This document shows, one piece after another, positions 36,856-45,189 of a DNA stretch of 64,000 nucleotides (position 1 is the stretch's first letter; each line of letters starts with the position of its first letter). Under the pieces are notes generated by a model, which saw only the letters and a program-made list of their open reading frames with translations, did no database searches and was not told the DNA's origin. The stretch is taken from assembly GCA_965229445.1 (NCBI GenBank), contig OZ245876.1, forward strand, positions 1,860,001 to 1,924,000, written 5' to 3'. Source of the stretch: Owenweeksia sp965229445. GTDB lineage: Bacteria; Bacteroidota; Bacteroidia; Flavobacteriales; Schleiferiaceae. The position numbers and the translations under genes are program-made.

Positions 36856-38636
36856 TACATTACTCGTTTTTCTTCGATGATTTGTTGGTATTCAGCCCTT
36901 ACTTTTTTAAAGGCATCGCTCTCAAAATCAGTATAATTCAATTGTTTGAGCTGATTGATAATACGCTTAAAATAGCCGCTGATTTCCTCATAGTGCTCAA
37001 ACCCAAAAGTCATTTTATTAATATCCAGTACCAGGTCTAGCATATATCGCTGTCGCGCGATAGGTGTCATAGCGTCTATTTTATCAAAAGCATCCTGTTG
37101 AAGTATCACAAAGTCAATCACTTCCGACTTCCAGAACTGCACGTGATAATCTAGTGGCACACCATCATCACCCAGGATATTTATTTGATCTCTTACTTCC
37201 TTCCCCTTGATCAGGGTATCCTTCACGACCTCAATTTGATCTACCCACGAGCTGGATACATGTTCTTTGAGATAATCCTGTACTTCGGGGTACTCCAGGT
37301 ATTTGGAATAACTATCCGTCGGGTCTACTGCAGGATAGCGTTTTTGATCTGCACGTTTCTGTGATAAGGCATAAAAACACCGGGCTGCCTTCTTGGTCGC
37401 TTCCGTTACGGGCTCTTTGAGATTTCCTCCTGCCGGTGATACGGTACCTAAAAAGGTAATAGAGCCTACCTGACCGTTATTTAAGTATACGTATCCTGCG
37501 CGTGCATAGAAGTTAGCAATCACTGCGGTTAAATCCATAGGGAAGGCATCCGGACCGGGCAATTCTTCCAGACGGTTGCTCATCTCTCTTAGAGCTTGTG
37601 CCCACCTGGAGGTAGAGTCGGCCAGGATCAACACCTTGAGCCCCATACTGCGATAATACTCGGCCAAGGTCATCGCGGTATAGACGGAAGCCTCCCGCGC
37701 TGCCACCGGCATATTACTGGTATTAGCAATGATGATGGTACGTTCCATCAGCTTACCTCCAGTATGGGGATCATCCAGTTCTGGAAACTCTGTAAAGACT
37801 TCCACAATCTCATTAGCCCGCTCGCCACAAGCCGCAAAAATGATGACATCGGCGGCAGCCTGTTTTGAAATAGCGTGTTGTAATACGGTCTTACCCGTTC
37901 CAAATGGACCAGGGATAAAGCCGGTACCGCCTTCCATAATTGGATTAAGACTATCTATTGCTCTCACTCCCGTTTCAAGCATGGCAAACGGACGCAATTT
38001 CTCTGCATAGGAGCGCATGGCCCTCTTTACCGGCCATTTTTGAGTCATATCCACCTTTAGCTTTGTCCCAGCTTCATCTACCAGCGTGGCTATAGTTTGG
38101 TGTACAAGGTAGTTTCCTGATTCCGCGATGGATGCCACGGTGTAGGTTCCTTCCAACTTAAAAGGAACCATGAGTTTCAAGGAAATCCTATTTTCTTTTA
38201 CCTCACCCAGCCAATCACCAGCATGTACAGTTTCACCACGCTTTACCAATGGTTTGAAAGGCCACTTCGTTTCTTCATCCAACGCATAGCTCTTCAGGCC
38301 TCGCTTAATGAACAGATCATCAAATTTGTTCAGGTCGTTTTGGAGACCATCATAGGTTTTGGAGAGCATTCCCGGGCCCAGAGTGACCTCCAACATATTT
38401 CCGGAAAACTCAATATTATTCCCCACTTTCAGCCCACGGGTACTCTCATAACATTGAATATAAATCCCATCGTCCTGAACCTTTATGACCTCACCCAGCA
38501 AACGTTCCTCGCCTACACTAATATGACATATTTCATTCTGAGCCACAGGTCCATCGGCTTGGGCAATGATCAGGTTAGCAATGATGCCCATCACATTTCC
38601 CAGGGTAGTTTCACTTGATTCAAGAGTGGTGCTCAT
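36855..38636 (-). CDS. atpA: V-type ATP synthase subunit A (catalytic)
   Basis: The 593-residue catalytic subunit. It has the beta-barrel start, the bulge or non-homologous insert typical of A subunits, the P-loop GPFGTGKTVLQ around residue 245, the Walker B region VLILADSTSRWAQA, and the C-terminal helical domain. It hydrolyses or makes ATP at the A-B interface. It overlaps the DUF2764 gene by 4 bp and touches the B gene, so the three are co-translated. Confidence 0.96.
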   Translation of the reverse strand: MSTTLESSETTLGNVMGIIANLIIAQADGPVAQNEICHISVGEERLLGEVIKVQDDGIYIQCYESTRGLKVGNNIEFSGNMLEVTLGPGMLSKTYDGLQNDLNKFDDLFIKRGLKSYALDEETKWPFKPLVKRGETVHAGDWLGEVKENRISLKLMVPFKLEGTYTVASIAESGNYLVHQTIATLVDEAGTKLKVDMTQKWPVKRAMRSYAEKLRPFAMLETGVRAIDSLNPIMEGGTGFIPGPFGTGKTVLQHAISKQAAADVIIFAACGERANEIVEVFTEFPELDDPHTGGKLMERTIIIANTSNMPVAAREASVYTAMTLAEYYRSMGLKVLILADSTSRWAQALREMSNRLEELPGPDAFPMDLTAVIANFYARAGYVYLNNGQVGSITFLGTVSPAGGNLKEPVTEATKKAARCFYALSQKRADQKRYPAVDPTDSYSKYLEYPEVQDYLKEHVSSSWVDQIEVVKDTLIKGKEVRDQINILGDDGVPLDYHVQFWKSEVIDFVILQQDAFDKIDAMTPIARQRYMLDLVLDINKMTFGFEHYEEISGYFKRIINQLKQLNYTDFESDAFKKVRAEYQQIIEEKRVM

Positions 38637-39532
38637 GCGGGTATATCTTTGGTTTCATCCTCAATCATTTCCACTAAATCTGGCGATTCTTTACCTACCA
38701 TAGTTTTACTGACACTGAAATTTTGGGGCATTTCATAGCCTTCTCTTATGTGGTGTAATAAATTCATTAACTGCTTCTTACCTTGCTTCTCTGTAGTAAT
38801 GATATTGCGGTTAATAATCTGAAGTCGAATAACATAGCCTAATAATCGTTCAATACCAAAATCGTACTCCTCCTCCAATTCACTGAGGTAATGCCAACGC
38901 ATTTCATCAATCTGAGCTTCTCGTATGGCGATATTAGGATTGTCAAATTGAGTCATGAGTTCTCGATATCGAAAATCCCAGGGCTTCAAATCAATTTCAT
39001 CTTTGCGCGTTTTGCGCAAATACTCAGCTTCGTACAAATCACCCAGAACCTCATCTTTGGGTTCAAGTCCAAAACGATGGCAATTGAGCCAGATGAGTAG
39101 ATTCTTCAGGTTATAATCGAACCTGAGCCAGCGACGTAAAAATCTATTATCAATATTCTCACTCCAATTAATCAATTCGGTCGTCGCCTTATTAATGAGC
39201 TGTTTTTCAGACATTACTGACCATTTCTTCTTAGTGTCTTCATAAAAATGTTGCAAAAACTCCGGCAATGTATCCGGCAGGCCAATCATTTCGGTCAACT
39301 GCTCCTTATTGTAATTTCCGGCATCCTTCCATGGCTTATTCCTTTCCTGAATCAGGTTAACCAGATTTATTATGTCGTAGCGGTAGTAGAGAATTTTCAA
39401 ATATTTATAATCCTGCGCCAAAAGCTGATCAGCAATGGCATCCCTGAACGAAAGCAGGTTATGGGGTAAATCCTTATCGTTAAGACTTAATTCGGGAAGG
39501 GCTGATATGAGATAATAGTATCCTCTGGCCAT
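38633..39532 (-). CDS. DUF2764 protein, probable C-subunit substitute of V-ATPase
   Basis: A 299-residue helical protein of the DUF2764 family, beginning ARGYYYLISALPELSL, found between E and A in Bacteroidota V-ATPase operons. No canonical C (NtpC/d) gene is present here, and DUF2764 has the size and helical content to be the funnel linking shaft and ring. That role is inferred from position; no direct motif proves it. It begins 2 bp after the E gene and overlaps A by 4 bp. Confidence 0.8.
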   Translation of the reverse strand: MARGYYYLISALPELSLNDKDLPHNLLSFRDAIADQLLAQDYKYLKILYYRYDIINLVNLIQERNKPWKDAGNYNKEQLTEMIGLPDTLPEFLQHFYEDTKKKWSVMSEKQLINKATTELINWSENIDNRFLRRWLRFDYNLKNLLIWLNCHRFGLEPKDEVLGDLYEAEYLRKTRKDEIDLKPWDFRYRELMTQFDNPNIAIREAQIDEMRWHYLSELEEEYDFGIERLLGYVIRLQIINRNIITTEKQGKKQLMNLLHHIREGYEMPQNFSVSKTMVGKESPDLVEMIEDETKDIPA

Positions 39533-39534
39533 TG

Positions 39535-40155
39535 CTACTGCTCTTCACCAAAGAGTAATTTGTAGGTACGTGGACGAGCGAAAGTGCGGAAGTAATTCTC
39601 AAAATCATCGGCTGTAAAACTGACTTTAAATCTGCGGTCGTGCGTTTCTATTTGAAAACCCCTGGCCATTTTACCTTTAAAATCTATGGTAATCCCCTTT
39701 TTCAATAAGTCCTGAGCTCTGGCTTCTATGTACTCCTGGTAACGTTTATAGTCTGCTTCAGGAAGTAAAATTCTCAGATGCTCTTCCTGGCCAAACCTCG
39801 CTAACCAGTAATCTACCAGTTTTTCAATGAGATCGGTTATAAATTCCGTATTCTCAAAGGCCTTTTCAATCGGTTCATTGGTAACATCCCAAATAATAAG
39901 ATCGGTCATCCGCTGTTTTAGTGTGCCTAAGGCTTGACGAGCGGAAAGCCTCAATTCAGCATCTACTTTTCTCCGGCGATCCTTAGCCTTTTGTTCCGCC
40001 TTGGCTATAATTTTATCGGCTTTTGCCTGGGCTTCATCTACTATACTGAGGGCTTTCTGTTTTGCTTCTGCAATGATTTCTTCTCCTTTCGCTTCAGCCT
40101 TAACTACCCCTTCCTGATAGATTTTCTCAGTGAGAGCCTGAACACTTTGCTGCAT
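39535..40155 (-). CDS. atpE: V-type ATP synthase subunit E (peripheral stalk)
   Basis: A 206-residue protein with a long charged, alanine-rich N-terminal helix (about 1-85, coiled coil with the G-like partner) and a globular C-terminal domain, the E-subunit layout. It is the first gene of the operon. No separate G (H) or F gene is visible nearby. Promoter signals upstream are not obvious. Confidence 0.85.
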   Translation of the reverse strand: MQQSVQALTEKIYQEGVVKAEAKGEEIIAEAKQKALSIVDEAQAKADKIIAKAEQKAKDRRRKVDAELRLSARQALGTLKQRMTDLIIWDVTNEPIEKAFENTEFITDLIEKLVDYWLARFGQEEHLRILLPEADYKRYQEYIEARAQDLLKKGITIDFKGKMARGFQIETHDRRFKVSFTADDFENYFRTFARPRTYKLLFGEEQ

Positions 40156-40511
40156 AATGAAATCTCTTTTGGATGGATGAAGTTACGAATCAGTTTCCAT
40201 GGAAATTCTCCTCTAAGGTAAGATTATGCAGTGGGGTTAAAGTTGAGATATGTCACTGGTAAAGGTGATTTGGATTTGCTTGGAGTGGAGGTGGCTTGGC
40301 CTGCCCAGAGCTTGACAAGCAGTACGGCTTTATGTTTCGGGTTTTGAACTTAGGTTAAATTTAGCCTGGGCCGCTGTCTTAGCTAATTTAATTCTTTCAG
40401 ATAAGGGAGCGGCCAAAGCGGAATAAAGATCTCATAATGTAATGTTAAGAAGGAATGTAGTATTGATTTTTAGCCGTGTTAGCGGTATTTTTTAATCTTT
40501 ATTTTGGTCAA
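40156..40511. other. Intergenic region at operon start / island boundary
   Basis: A 356-bp gap. It must contain the V-ATPase promoter (minus strand, right-hand end is beyond 40155), but I find no clear TAnnTTTG box. From about 40430 the sequence becomes markedly A/T-rich, marking the edge of the accessory island. Confidence 0.45.
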
Positions 40512-40829
40512 CTAGTAGCATCCGAATAAAAAGGTTTTTGTGCAAATAATATTTCGCATTTCATCATCTGTCAAAGGAAAATTTTTTGAATAGTCATCTG
40601 CTAAACTTGAAGATATAGGAATTCTATTTACCAAATATTTATCGTCTGGGTTGTCATTACATATAGGTGATGGTGGTGGTATTTCACAACAATCATTTTG
40701 TCTCTTGATTTCAATTGACATTTGTCCTGTTTCACTCATCGTTTGTTGACCTGTAGGTGTGAAAATTACGGGGTCACCACAATCATTAAGAGTCTTTTGG
40801 ATGTATCTAATTACTTGTATATAGCTCAT
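40512..40829 (-). CDS. Small hypothetical protein, AT-rich pair with DUF3800
   Basis: A 105-residue protein I do not recognise. It has six cysteines, a proline-rich stretch EIPPPSPIC in the middle and no signal peptide or membrane helix. It starts 12 bp after the stop of the DUF3800 gene on the same strand, so the two form a small operon. Base composition is more A/T-rich than the V-ATPase genes next door, suggesting horizontal acquisition. Function unknown. Confidence 0.65.
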   Translation of the reverse strand: MSYIQVIRYIQKTLNDCGDPVIFTPTGQQTMSETGQMSIEIKRQNDCCEIPPPSPICNDNPDDKYLVNRIPISSSLADDYSKNFPLTDDEMRNIICTKTFLFGCY

Positions 40830-40840
40830 GCCTTTAAAAT

Positions 40841-41620
40841 TTATTTTGCAATATGTTTTAGCGCTTTTTCAACTGTTTGTTGATTAGCTTCTATGAAATA
40901 AAAGAGTTTGGATGAATTTATTTCTGTCAAATTCTTAAATGAGTTGATTGTCAATGTTGATGTTTCTAATTCTTTCTCACCAAAGTCAATCTTGTCTATA
41001 GAAACTTTCGATTTTCTAAAAATGTATCCGAAAAAGTCTGGTAAGAGAAGTAAGCTAATTTTTGACTTTTTAGTGAATGTCATTTGTTTTAGCACAAAGT
41101 CTTCACTGGGAAAATTAAAAGCTTCAACATCTTCAATTCCATAGACATTCCGGTCAAAATATAAGGCAATCTCCTTTTTTATTAAATCTGGTTTTTCATC
41201 TCTCAGATAGGTGTTTACCATAGTCAAGAAATAAAATAAAGCCTGAAATTCAACTTTATTAAAGTCGAGAATGTCATTATTGAATTTGCTCAAAATCTTC
41301 GTTGTCTCAAAAAACTTATTCTTTTCATATTTATAACAAAAACATTTTAATTCATTTTTTATAATTACTTGTGCCAAATCATTCATTAATTTTATTCGGG
41401 GTCTTGATTCTCGAAAGACTTTCGTTGAGTGATATATTTCAGATTTGACATTATGATTTTGGAGAACAGTACCAATTTCTTGGTTAACTTTTCGAATGTG
41501 ATTCTTCCTTACAGCAATTCCAAAATAATATATAGCGTCTTCTTTGTCGTTATTAGCAACGTAGAATTTAGTCTCATCGCAAAATATCAAAGTATCAACG
41601 TCTTTTAACATAGAATTCAT
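40841..41620 (-). CDS. DUF3800 domain protein
   Basis: A 259-residue cytoplasmic protein resembling DUF3800: an early FCDETKFYV strand (normally hDESG), a helical middle and an ALYFDRNVYG strand that would supply a second acidic site. DUF3800 is thought to have an RNase H-like fold, is common near mobile DNA, and has no established activity. The first motif is altered (DET in place of DES). Sequence is strongly A/T-rich. It forms a two-gene unit with the 105-residue protein and lies beside IS remnants, so a mobile defence or cargo role is possible but unproven. Confidence 0.65.
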   Translation of the reverse strand: MNSMLKDVDTLIFCDETKFYVANNDKEDAIYYFGIAVRKNHIRKVNQEIGTVLQNHNVKSEIYHSTKVFRESRPRIKLMNDLAQVIIKNELKCFCYKYEKNKFFETTKILSKFNNDILDFNKVEFQALFYFLTMVNTYLRDEKPDLIKKEIALYFDRNVYGIEDVEAFNFPSEDFVLKQMTFTKKSKISLLLLPDFFGYIFRKSKVSIDKIDFGEKELETSTLTINSFKNLTEINSSKLFYFIEANQQTVEKALKHIAK

Positions 41621-41781
41621 TGTGTTTTTAAATTACCACTAACGGGAGTCTCCGCAAAAACCCCCGATGTCTTTTGGGTTTGCATCAGCTCGATCATAAA
41701 TGCTCTGTGCCGGCTTTAAATTAAGGTTTTGTAGGATAAGGAATAGCATGTTGGTTTATAAAATAGCAGTTTATAAGGGCG

Positions 41782-42153
41782 TTAAATGCGTCTATTTATA
41801 GTTTTAAAGGCTGGAGCATTGTGTTTGCGAAAATATAGGATAGTTCTGGGGCTGGGTTTGAGACCCTTGAGCAGCCACCAATGCTCTACATTTACCAAGC
41901 AGGCTTGATAGAGCTTATGGGCTGATCTCAAACCATGGCGATAGCCGTACATATAGAGTTTGAGTAGTACTTTGGGGTGATACGAAGGACAACCTTCTTT
42001 CTCTGTATTGGCATGAGTAAACCCAAGTTCCTTAATGGGAAGCATTTCTACAAACTCTTCTACCAACCTGGCATAAGAGTCTTTGCCGACCATCTCTTCT
42101 AAGGCCATCATACTGATCTGTTCCCTAGAAATTTCATGTTCTAAATGATGCAT
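41782..42153 (-). pseudogene. Truncated IS1182-like transposase remnant
   Basis: The 123-residue product matches only the N-terminal DUF772-type part of IS1182/ISNCY-family transposases: PSYHPKVLLKLYMYGY, then RSAHKLYQAC and WLLKGLKPSPRTI, ending abruptly near the FRKHN motif where about 300 more residues including the DDE triad should follow. The final ten codons are unrelated. It is a relic and cannot transpose. Confidence 0.8.
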
Positions 42154-42259
42154 CTCCTTGAAGATATTGATTACTCTTCAAGATACGACATCCTATTATT
42201 GAGCATGGTTTGCTACACCAAATTTGCTAACACAGGAGATTGGGTTTTTGCGCAGTCTG

Positions 42260-42436
42260 ACGGTTTAGCTATGCGCAGTGCGGGATTGAAAAGCGGTAGT
42301 TTTCAATCTGGCACAAACGGTAGCCAAAGCTGCGTTTTGTGTTTTTAATTTTATTCAACAAAAACGTCAAAGCGCAACTTTGGCGGAATAGAAGCACCAA
42401 TCTTTCGGCTACTCCTTTAGCCCGCATTGCGTATAG
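42260..42436 (-). repeat. 177-bp foldback, attC-like repeat, copy 1 (interrupted by IS110)
   Basis: Nearly the same 177-bp sequence recurs at 45796-45972. Ends form an inverted repeat (CTATGCGCAGTGCGGG with CCCGCATTGCGTATAG), and inside are further nested complementary arms (GCCAAAG/CTTTGGC, GCGTTTTG/CAAAAACG), so the element folds into one long hairpin. The outer right flank expected from copy 2 (GTGTTGT) reappears only at 45188 onward (ATGTTGTGTGCAGGCT), on the far side of the IS110 element. It would serve as the recombination site 3' of the gene at 45209-45772. Confidence 0.75.
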
Positions 42437-42490
42437 CCCCTATGTAAAAGCAGTGTCCTAAGTTTAGGTAAACATCAAAATACCTTTACA

Positions 42491-43531
42491 ATGCAAACTC
42501 AAGACACTGCCTTATCAAAACTATTCATTGGTATCGACATCCACAAGAAGAGCTGGCGCATACATACCGCTACGGATTTGTTTATGGGTAAGGGCCTCAC
42601 TATGCCAGCCGATCCTGAAGCCTTAAAAACCTATGTGGACAAAAACTTTAAAGGCTACCAGGTGTACACGGCCTATGAGTCGGGCTGCTGTGGTTACAGT
42701 GCCCACCGGTCCTTTATCAGCTATGGCTGGAAGAGCATAGTGTTTAACCCAGCCGATTTATCCCGTACCGGCAAGCTGCGTTATCAAAAGACAGATGTTC
42801 TGGATGCCGAACTTATTTGCAAAGAACTACGAGATGGACGACTATCAGGTATTACTGTTCCTGATGTGGAACGAGAGCACCTGCGCTGTTTGTTCCGCAG
42901 GCGTAATGATCTGGTGAAAGATTACCGAAGGATAAAGAGTCATATCAAAAGCCAGCTACTATATCTTGGTGTAAAACTGCCGCCAGAGTATGATAATTCC
43001 AACTGGAGCCATGGCTTCAGAGACTGGATCCGCAACCTGAGCTTTGACTACCCTACAGTGGAAGCCTCGCTGGAAAGCCGTATGGAACACTTTGACTTTA
43101 TCGATAAAGAGCTGCGCTACATCAGCAACGAACTGCGGTTGTGGTGCCGTACCCATTACAAAAGAGATTATAAGCTACTGCGCAGCATACCCGGCATTGG
43201 CCCCATAGTAGCCTGCGGCATTTTAAGTGAAATTGGCGACTTGCGGAGGTTCAACAACTTTAAACAACTGGCTGCTTACATTGGCCTTATACCCGGCATG
43301 GCCCAAAGTGGGGAGAGCAAAGTACGCAGCCGCGGGCTAAACACGCGCAGCCATAGATTGATGCGCAGCTATTTTGTAGAAGCCACCTGGCAGGCCCTGC
43401 GGTACGACCCTGTAATGCAGGCCTACTACCGCACACATGCCGGTAAAGATACCAAGGCCATACTGGTAAAGGTGGCCCGTAAATTACTCAGTCGCACACT
43501 GGCAGTTATAAAAACCGAAACCCCCTTGTAA
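42491..43531 (+). CDS. IS110-family transposase (recombinase), C-terminus replaced
   Basis: A 346-residue DEDD recombinase. The RuvC-like N-terminal domain starts FIGIDIHKKSW (first Asp) and includes YQKTDVLDAELI; the C-terminal Transposase_20 domain carries the helix-hairpin-helix SIPGIGPIVACGIL and the AAYIGLIPG-x(2)-QSG segment with the catalytic Ser. The last codons (CCC TTG TAA) come from an IS3 insertion; joining across it restores ...TETPYQVGVVH and a stop at 44771-44773, the normal family ending. About eight residues are lost, so activity is uncertain. Confidence 0.92.
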   Translation: MQTQDTALSKLFIGIDIHKKSWRIHTATDLFMGKGLTMPADPEALKTYVDKNFKGYQVYTAYESGCCGYSAHRSFISYGWKSIVFNPADLSRTGKLRYQKTDVLDAELICKELRDGRLSGITVPDVEREHLRCLFRRRNDLVKDYRRIKSHIKSQLLYLGVKLPPEYDNSNWSHGFRDWIRNLSFDYPTVEASLESRMEHFDFIDKELRYISNELRLWCRTHYKRDYKLLRSIPGIGPIVACGILSEIGDLRRFNNFKQLAAYIGLIPGMAQSGESKVRSRGLNTRSHRLMRSYFVEATWQALRYDPVMQAYYRTHAGKDTKAILVKVARKLLSRTLAVIKTETPL

Positions 43532-43543
43532 CCCTCCCTTTTC

Positions 43544-44431
43544 TCAGACTGGGTTTAAATGTACTTTCTTTTGTTTAAAGGGCACTGGTCTTTCATCAAA
43601 GCAAGCTTGCTTTGATGAAAGCTTGGCTTCTGCTTGAACCGGGGTTATACCTCCTAAAGCTTCATGTGGTCTAGAGAAGTTATAATCATATATCCATTGT
43701 TCAGCTAAGGCTCTTACTTGATCGATCCCTGAGAATAAGTGGGCATCTAGGACATCTTGTCTAAAGGTTCGGTTAAATCGCTCGATATAGCCGTTTTGCA
43801 TGGGTTTGCCTGGTTGTATATATTGTAGCTTGACTTGTTGTAATCTACACCATTCACTAAACTCCAATGAGGTAAACTCAGGGCCATTGTCCACTCTTAT
43901 TTTCTGAGGCTTTCCGTTCTCTTCAAAGGATCTTCTTAATACCTGAATCACCTCTATCGCAGGGAAGGTAAACTCTGCTTGGGTAACTATTGCCTTACGG
44001 TTAAAGTCATCGATCACATTTAGAACCCTAATTCTTCTGCCATTTTCCAAGGCATCACTCATGAAGTCCATTGACCAAGTTTGGTTGGGTTGTTCCATCT
44101 GTACCAAAGGATGCTTAACCCTTGCAGGGATACGCTTCTTGGTCTTTCTACGCAGGTTTAACCCTAGCTTTAGATAGACTCTTCTCACACGCTTTTTATT
44201 CCAAGGATATCCTTCTAATCGTAGGCGTTGATACAACTTGTCTTGTCCTTCTCTAGGACGCAAGGAAGCCATCTCCAGAAGCTTGGTCATCACTTCTGAG
44301 TCGTCCTTAACGGACTGATAATAATACATGGACTTAGGGAAACGAATAACCCTGCAGGCTCTGGTAATACTTATCTGATAAGAATCTCGCAGATAAGTAG
44401 CCACATTTTGACGCTCACCAGTGCCTACCAC
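43544..44431 (-). CDS. IS3-family transposase OrfB (DDE integrase domain)
   Basis: A 295-residue product with an HTH_21 segment (EMASLRPREGQDKLYQRL region) and an rve DDE core: WSMDFMSD (first Asp), IRVDNGPEFTS (second Asp) and ERFNRTFRQDVLD (Glu). It starts with a GTG in the overlap with orfA; the natural product is probably the OrfAB fusion made by -1 frameshifting at A6 (44432-44437). The triad is intact and no stop interrupts it, so the element could be active. Confidence 0.93.
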   Translation of the reverse strand: MVGTGERQNVATYLRDSYQISITRACRVIRFPKSMYYYQSVKDDSEVMTKLLEMASLRPREGQDKLYQRLRLEGYPWNKKRVRRVYLKLGLNLRRKTKKRIPARVKHPLVQMEQPNQTWSMDFMSDALENGRRIRVLNVIDDFNRKAIVTQAEFTFPAIEVIQVLRRSFEENGKPQKIRVDNGPEFTSLEFSEWCRLQQVKLQYIQPGKPMQNGYIERFNRTFRQDVLDAHLFSGIDQVRALAEQWIYDYNFSRPHEALGGITPVQAEAKLSSKQACFDERPVPFKQKKVHLNPV

Positions 44432-44691
44432 TTTTTTGATAGGACATCCTTGAGCATCTTATTATCCAAGCTCACATCAGCAAACATCTGCTTAAGCTTT
44501 CCATTTTCTTCTTCCAGCTCCTTCAGACGTTTTAACTGTAGGGAGTCCATTCCTGCATACTTCTTACGCCATTGATAAAAGGTGCCTTTGGATATGCCAT
44601 ACTCCCGGCATATGTCTTCTGTCTTACGACCAGACTCCTGCTGCTTAATCGCATGAACAATCTGACTTTCTGTAAATCTCGACTTCTTCAT
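44425..44691 (-). CDS. IS3-family OrfA (HTH_Tnp_1)
   Basis: An 88-residue helix-turn-helix protein opening KKSRFTESQIVHAIKQ, with a leucine-zipper-like second half (LKRLKELEEENGKLKQM). It binds the IS ends and is also the N-terminal half of the OrfAB transposase. The stop lies just past an A6 slippery run shared with the start of orfB, the usual IS3 arrangement. Confidence 0.93.
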   Translation of the reverse strand: MKKSRFTESQIVHAIKQQESGRKTEDICREYGISKGTFYQWRKKYAGMDSLQLKRLKELEEENGKLKQMFADVSLDNKMLKDVLSKKW

Positions 44692-44773
44692 AATTATTGG
44701 TTAAATTTAATCGTTTCAACCAGTCCGAGTTTTTGGGAGGGTTACACCCTACCAGGTAGGTGTGGTTCACTAA

Positions 44774-45186
44774 AAAAAACAGAAATGAATATAAACCCCT
44801 TCAAGCTCTAAAATGCAAGTACAGAAAAGACCACAAAACATCGTGGGTGGCTGCACGCCAAAAGGGAGCAGACCACATGCTTATAGCAAGTGGCTTTTCT
44901 TCACCTTATTAAAATCAAATCGGTGCTGGTGACGCTCGGCCAAAACAAAAAGAGTGATCACATATGGGATGCTGAGCAATAAGGGAACAGCCGCTGGCTA
45001 TACCAACAGCAGCGGGACTATTAAACTATTGATAAACAAAAAGGCAGTATAGAGCCGCAGGCCAAAAGCTACCGTTTACCAACAGTTTAACAGTCAAAAA
45101 CAACAACAAAATGAAATAGAGAAAAAGGAAATACTAATTTTATATATCCTTACCTGAGGTTGGGATTACTGCTTTACATGGGAGCC
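44774..45186 (+). ncRNA. Candidate bridge RNA region of the IS110 element
   Basis: About 410 bp of noncoding sequence follow the restored transposase stop and end at the right inverted repeat, where IS1111-group elements encode their bridge RNA. A clear hairpin (CCGCTG 44991-44996 with CAGCGG 45010-45015) exposes GCTATACCAACAG, whose CTATAC is complementary to GTATAG at the insertion point (42431-42436); a second GTATAG lies at 45047-45052. Six-base matches alone could be chance. Confidence 0.45.
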
Positions 45187-45189
45187 GAT

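Larger units (their letters stand above)
43527..44746 (-). mobile_element. IS3-family insertion sequence (IS407/IS51-like group)
   Basis: A 1220-bp element with terminal inverted repeats TGTAACCCTCCC...CTCAGACTGG (left) and TGTAACCCTCCC...CTCGGACTGG (right, complement). It is flanked by a perfect 4-bp duplication CCCT (43523-43526 and 44747-44750), within the 3-5 bp range of IS3 elements. It carries overlapping orfA and orfB and appears intact. Confidence 0.93.
42437..45186 (+). mobile_element. IS110-family element (IS1111-like), split by an IS3 insertion
   Basis: Sub-terminal inverted repeats mark both ends: TATGTAAAAGCAGT at 42441-42454 and its near-complement ACTGCTTTACAT at 45168-45179. 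Removing the nested IS3 element and one CCCT copy leaves about 1.5 kb, the usual IS1111 size. A short 5' end (54 bp) and a long 3' noncoding end (about 410 bp) also fit the IS1111 group. The element lies between GTATAG and ATGTTG of an attC-like repeat. Exact ends may differ by a few bases. Confidence 0.75.
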
